From: Marsupella aquatica
Lineage: Eukaryota; Marchantiophyta
NCBI GenBank assembly: GCA_973895155.1
Contig: OZ316896.1
Span: 9,300,001 to 9,364,000, forward strand
Length of the DNA: 64,000 nt
Reading direction: 5' to 3'
The notes under the pieces were generated by a model that was given only the letters and a program-made list of their open reading frames with translations, was not told the DNA's origin and did no database searches. How positions within the stretch are numbered: position 1 is the first letter of the stretch; each line of letters opens with the position of its first letter. Position numbers and translations under genes: made by a program. Below, one piece after another: positions 60,651 to 64,000 of the stretch.

Positions 60651-63287
60651 ATGGGTTCAGAAAACGGATTGAAGGACATTCAGAAGCCTGGTCAGGTCAA
60701 TATGAGAAGCCGTCACAAGCGACAGAGAGAGGGGAAAGCCTTGGCTTCAGATGCCCTGCCTCTTCCCGTGGGCTTGACCAACACGATTTTCATGGTCCTC
60801 TTCTTTTCCGCCTCGTACTACTTAATGCGCAGATGGAGAGAGAAAATCAGGACGTCTACCCCATTGCACATGCTCAACTTGGGAGAAATTGCCGCCATTA
60901 TAGCCCAGTTGGCCTCCTTCATCTACTTGATTGGTTTCTTCGGCATTGACTACGTGCAAAATTTCATCAGCAAGGGCGCCGATGGAGGTTGGGATTCGGA
61001 CGATTTCAGGTCGTCGTCTGGAGTGAATTGCCAGGCCGAACCTTGTGCGCCTAGTACAATCAAAGGCCCAGTGCTTCTCAAGGGAAAAGTACTCAAGGAG
61101 TACATTGATGAAGAACTTTCACAGGCTGTGGCTAATGGTGAAGCCGCATCGTACTCTTTGGAAGCGGAGCTAGAAGATTGTGAGAGAGCAGCTTCAGTGA
61201 GGCGAAGAGCTGTAGAACTTTCAACAAATAGGTCCCTTGAAGGAATGCCGCTTACAGGCCTGGATTACTCTAAAATTCTCGGCCAATGTTGCGAGATGGT
61301 GATAGGCTATGTGCAAATTCCAGTTGGGGTGGCCGGCCCTCTCCTGCTGGATGGTTTCGAATACACCGTCCCAATGGCGACCACGGAAGGCTGTCTGGTT
61401 GCCAGCACTAATCGAGGATGCAAAGCTATTGCACAATCAGGTGGTGCTCAATCTGTCGTTACCAGAGAAGGAATGACTAGAGCACCTGTGGCTCGTTTTG
61501 AAAGTGCGAAGCGGGCTGCTGAGTTGAAGTGGTTCTTGGAAGATCCGAACAATTTTGATACTTTGTCAGTCATTTTCAACAGGTATACATCTCTTAAGAG
61601 ATACTGTTTGACAACTTTCTCCCAGCCTGCGTGGGTCTCATCCTTCCGGTTTGAACGTCGTCTATTTTATCGTTTGCCCGTTTTCGGTCATTGCATGGGG
61701 ACTTGGGCAGCACAAATGCTTCCACTGTTGGAGCTCTACTGTTGGTGCTGTCCCAGTTTTGTCCCACCTTTTTCAACCTTGGGCAGCCATTTTGAGATCG
61801 TCTTTGCTCGAGACAAATTCGGTCAAAATTGTCTGTGGAAAGTTTTCCTTCTACATCATCCGATCGCAGTGAAGATGGAGTCAGAAAACGAATTGAAGGA
61901 CATGCAGAAGCAGGGCTTCCCCCATTTTGAATTTCACACGGGAAGGAATCTTGGTGTTTCGGTCCAGTCAGCTCGGAAGGGCGTAATGATTAATTAGGAG
62001 TTTGTCCACTGGCTTTGCAGGAGCAGCAGGTTTGCGAGGCTGCAAGATGTCTACTGTGTTCTGGCTGGTCGGAACGTCTTCATGCGGTTTAGCTGCTCTA
62101 CTGGAGATGCGATGGGCATGAACATGATTTCCAAGGGGGTTCAGAACGTGTTAGACTACCTTGCGAGTTTATTCCCAGACATGGAGAATATAAGTATCTC
62201 TGGTGAGGAAGTCTTTCATTCGATCGTATTCTAGGCCTGCTGTATGTATAGTTCTCTTGAGTCAGTTATTCGAACTGAATGGAGGGCTGTTTAGTTCATA
62301 GTGCGGCCGGTGCATGTAACTCACTCCTTGTCTATTGTGTTGGATCTTTTTCCTTACAACCGGAAGCAGTAGCTGGACCATTTGGCAACATACGTTGGAC
62401 TTCTTGCTTGAAGTTCTCAGACATAGTATTTACTATCTTCGTCTTTTTCCAGGGAATTTTTGCGCTGATAAGAAGGCCACGGCGGTGAATTGGATCGAAG
62501 GTCGGGGGAAGTCAGTCGTAGGCGAAGCGGTGTTGAAGGGGGAAGTACTTCAGAAAGTTTTAAAAACCTCCGTATCAGCGCTGGTGCAATTGAACGTGAT
62601 TAAAAATCTTGCAGGATCTGCCCTGGCCGGTGCCGTGGGAGGCTTTAACGCACATGCTGCAAACATCGTCTCTGCTGTATTTATTGCGACCGGTCAGGAT
62701 CCAGCTCAGAATGTGGAAAGCTCTCAATGTATGACGATGATGGAGGCTGTCAACGACGGGCGAGATTTGCACGTATCAGTAACAATGCCATCAATTGAGG
62801 TAAGGAAAAGCTATGAGCCGGATAGCTTTTCTGTGGCGGCCAGTTTTTCTCTATGAGATTTCAGTATCACCCCAGATTTTTGGAGTTCTTTTCGCGTGGT
62901 CCGTTAGTATGTGAATCCTGATTCAAAGCATGTTCTATGGTGAACCAGGTTGGAACCGTTGGTGGAGGAACTCAGCTGCCGTCGCAAGCTGCATGTTTGA
63001 ATTTACTAGGAGTGAAGGGAGCTCATCCAGAAGTACCCGGCGCGAATTCGGAGCAACTGGCAAGGATTGTTGCTGGGGCAGTCCTCGCAGGAGAGATATC
63101 TTTAATGTCGGCATTGGCTTCAAATCAACTCGTGAAAAGCCATCTGAAATATAACCGGTCCAGCCAGAATTTGGCAGCCTCCGTCCCGTCATCCCCTCAG
63201 TTACCGCCCTCAGGTTCTTCCAGGCACAGACGAACTCCGAGCTCTAAGACGAGTTCCTCTTCCGATCTGACTAAATTGGTTCAGTAG
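60651..63287 (+). CDS. HMGR: 3-hydroxy-3-methylglutaryl-CoA reductase (four exons)
   Basis: Converts HMG-CoA to mevalonate with two NADPH, the committed step of the cytosolic mevalonate pathway; ER-anchored. Exons 60651-61582, 62021-62202, 62453-62799, 62949-63287 join in phase to 599 residues. The N-terminus has two membrane spans as in plant HMGR ([37 protein letters not shown]). Catalytic residues by family comparison: Glu246 ([13 protein letters not shown]), Asp340 (GDAMGMNM), Lys378 ([11 protein letters not shown]), the Asp in GQDPAQN and the His in [20 protein letters not shown] is an NADPH-contact motif. NRSSQNL matches the conserved serine site phosphorylated by SnRK1/AMPK-type kinases. 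About 35 Ser/Pro/Arg-rich residues follow it, longer than I expect for plant HMGR. Intron 1 contains a second copy of the start region. Confidence 0.97.
61842..61913 (+). repeat. Duplicated HMGR 5'UTR/start-codon segment inside intron 1
   Basis: This segment matches 60618-60690 at about 65 of 73 positions by hand count, in the same orientation. It spans the end of the 5' UTR (CATCATCCGATCGCAG), an ATG (61875-61877) and codons for [14 protein letters not shown], compared with [14 protein letters not shown] at the true start. It is also in the same reading frame as exon 1 read through the intron. Confidence 0.92.
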
Positions 63288-64000
63288 GGAGTCCTTCAGA
63301 TCCACGTACGGGCGTCGTTTCGATCCGAAATTGCTCAAATTTTGGACACCTCTCGGATTTCTAAACTGCCTTGGCCCTCCGTCACATTCCTGAGAACTGT
63401 AGACCCAATTGGCTACGTGTATTATTTTACCATCCAGTGATGGTTGTCCTACATGTGTAGAACCTGTCCTGCGACCTGACTCGTCGAAACATTTCCTCTC
63501 TCGAGGTCTTGGCTGCATGAGATTTTGGCCTGCTGCCTCCCACTCTCTGCGACCGACGCGCTTTTGAGGAATTGTACGTTTCGCTTTTCGAGTGGCTTTG
63601 TGTAAGCTTTTGATTACTCCAAACTTAGTTGCGGCGATGATTCCCACAGCAGCATCGGACTGCCTCTTAGTCTGTAGATTTTAACTGTTCTAGCCGTTTG
63701 GCTTAGCGGGCTGCTCTTGGAATGGATGATTCACAAAGTAGCAGCCCCTAAAGGGAGACCTATGAGACCTTATGATAGTTTTCACCATGTATTTTTTTTA
63801 GGGATTGTTTAATTGATTTCATGACATGGAGGAAATTGGTCATAATACCTCACAGACCTGGCTGGGGATTTTGTATTTCCTTCGCGTTTTCTGTGAAATA
63901 CTCTGCGGCTAGTGAAATGTTTGTTTTGGACCCTTTCCTGCATAATAAATCAAAGGGCGATTTTGTGAAAGACCGTCTGGTCATTTATGGACGAACCCTA
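63288..64000. other. HMGR 3' flank
   Basis: 3' UTR and downstream sequence. An AATAAA at 63944-63949 is a possible but distant polyadenylation signal. No further gene seen before the window ends. Confidence 0.45.

Overview
The window is nuclear DNA of a land plant. The evidence is a DRP2-type dynamin, a plastid-type PPR-SMR protein, TIM44 and a two-transmembrane plant-type HMG-CoA reductase, all split by short GT-AG introns, together with Ty1/copia retrotransposon sequence and a nuclear copy of plastid psbI-trnS DNA. A bryophyte or other seedless plant is my best guess from the style of the proteins and repeats. That is inference; the species cannot be named from the sequence.

Layout, left to right. 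1-2.0 kb: the last six exons visible of a DRP2 dynamin (+). 4.0-10.7 kb: a complete Ty1/copia element (+) with 529-bp LTRs differing at one base, a 5-bp target duplication (GGAAG), an initiator-Met tRNA primer site and a tandem 18-bp array inside each LTR; its protease region is broken. 13.1-16.4 kb: a PPR-SMR gene (-) with a likely plastid transit peptide. 19.2, 22.3 and 31.7 kb: three degraded solo LTRs related to the copia LTR, all in minus orientation. 24.5-27.7 kb: a ten-exon TIM44 gene (+). 28-41 kb: a long, mostly featureless repeat-rich stretch. 41.1-42.8 kb: a 5'-truncated non-LTR retrotransposon with the end of a reverse transcriptase and a restriction-like endonuclease module. 44.9-45.1 kb: a tRNA-derived SINE. 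45.4-49.1 kb: a multi-exon, partly frameshifted transposase-like gene with a SAP-like motif. 49.7-49.9 kb: a plastid DNA insertion. 50-59 kb: minisatellites and two MITE-like inverted-repeat elements. 60.7-63.3 kb: a four-exon HMG-CoA reductase gene (+), preceded by a repeat array.

The four cellular genes are unrelated in function (endocytic membrane scission, plastid RNA metabolism, mitochondrial protein import, mevalonate synthesis). They form no operon or obvious cluster and are separated by transposon-derived sequence. The most unusual observations are a second copy of the HMGR 5'UTR/start-codon region inside HMGR intron 1, in the same reading frame as exon 1; the LTR minisatellite in an otherwise very young element; and the transposase-like gene carrying a SAP-like motif.
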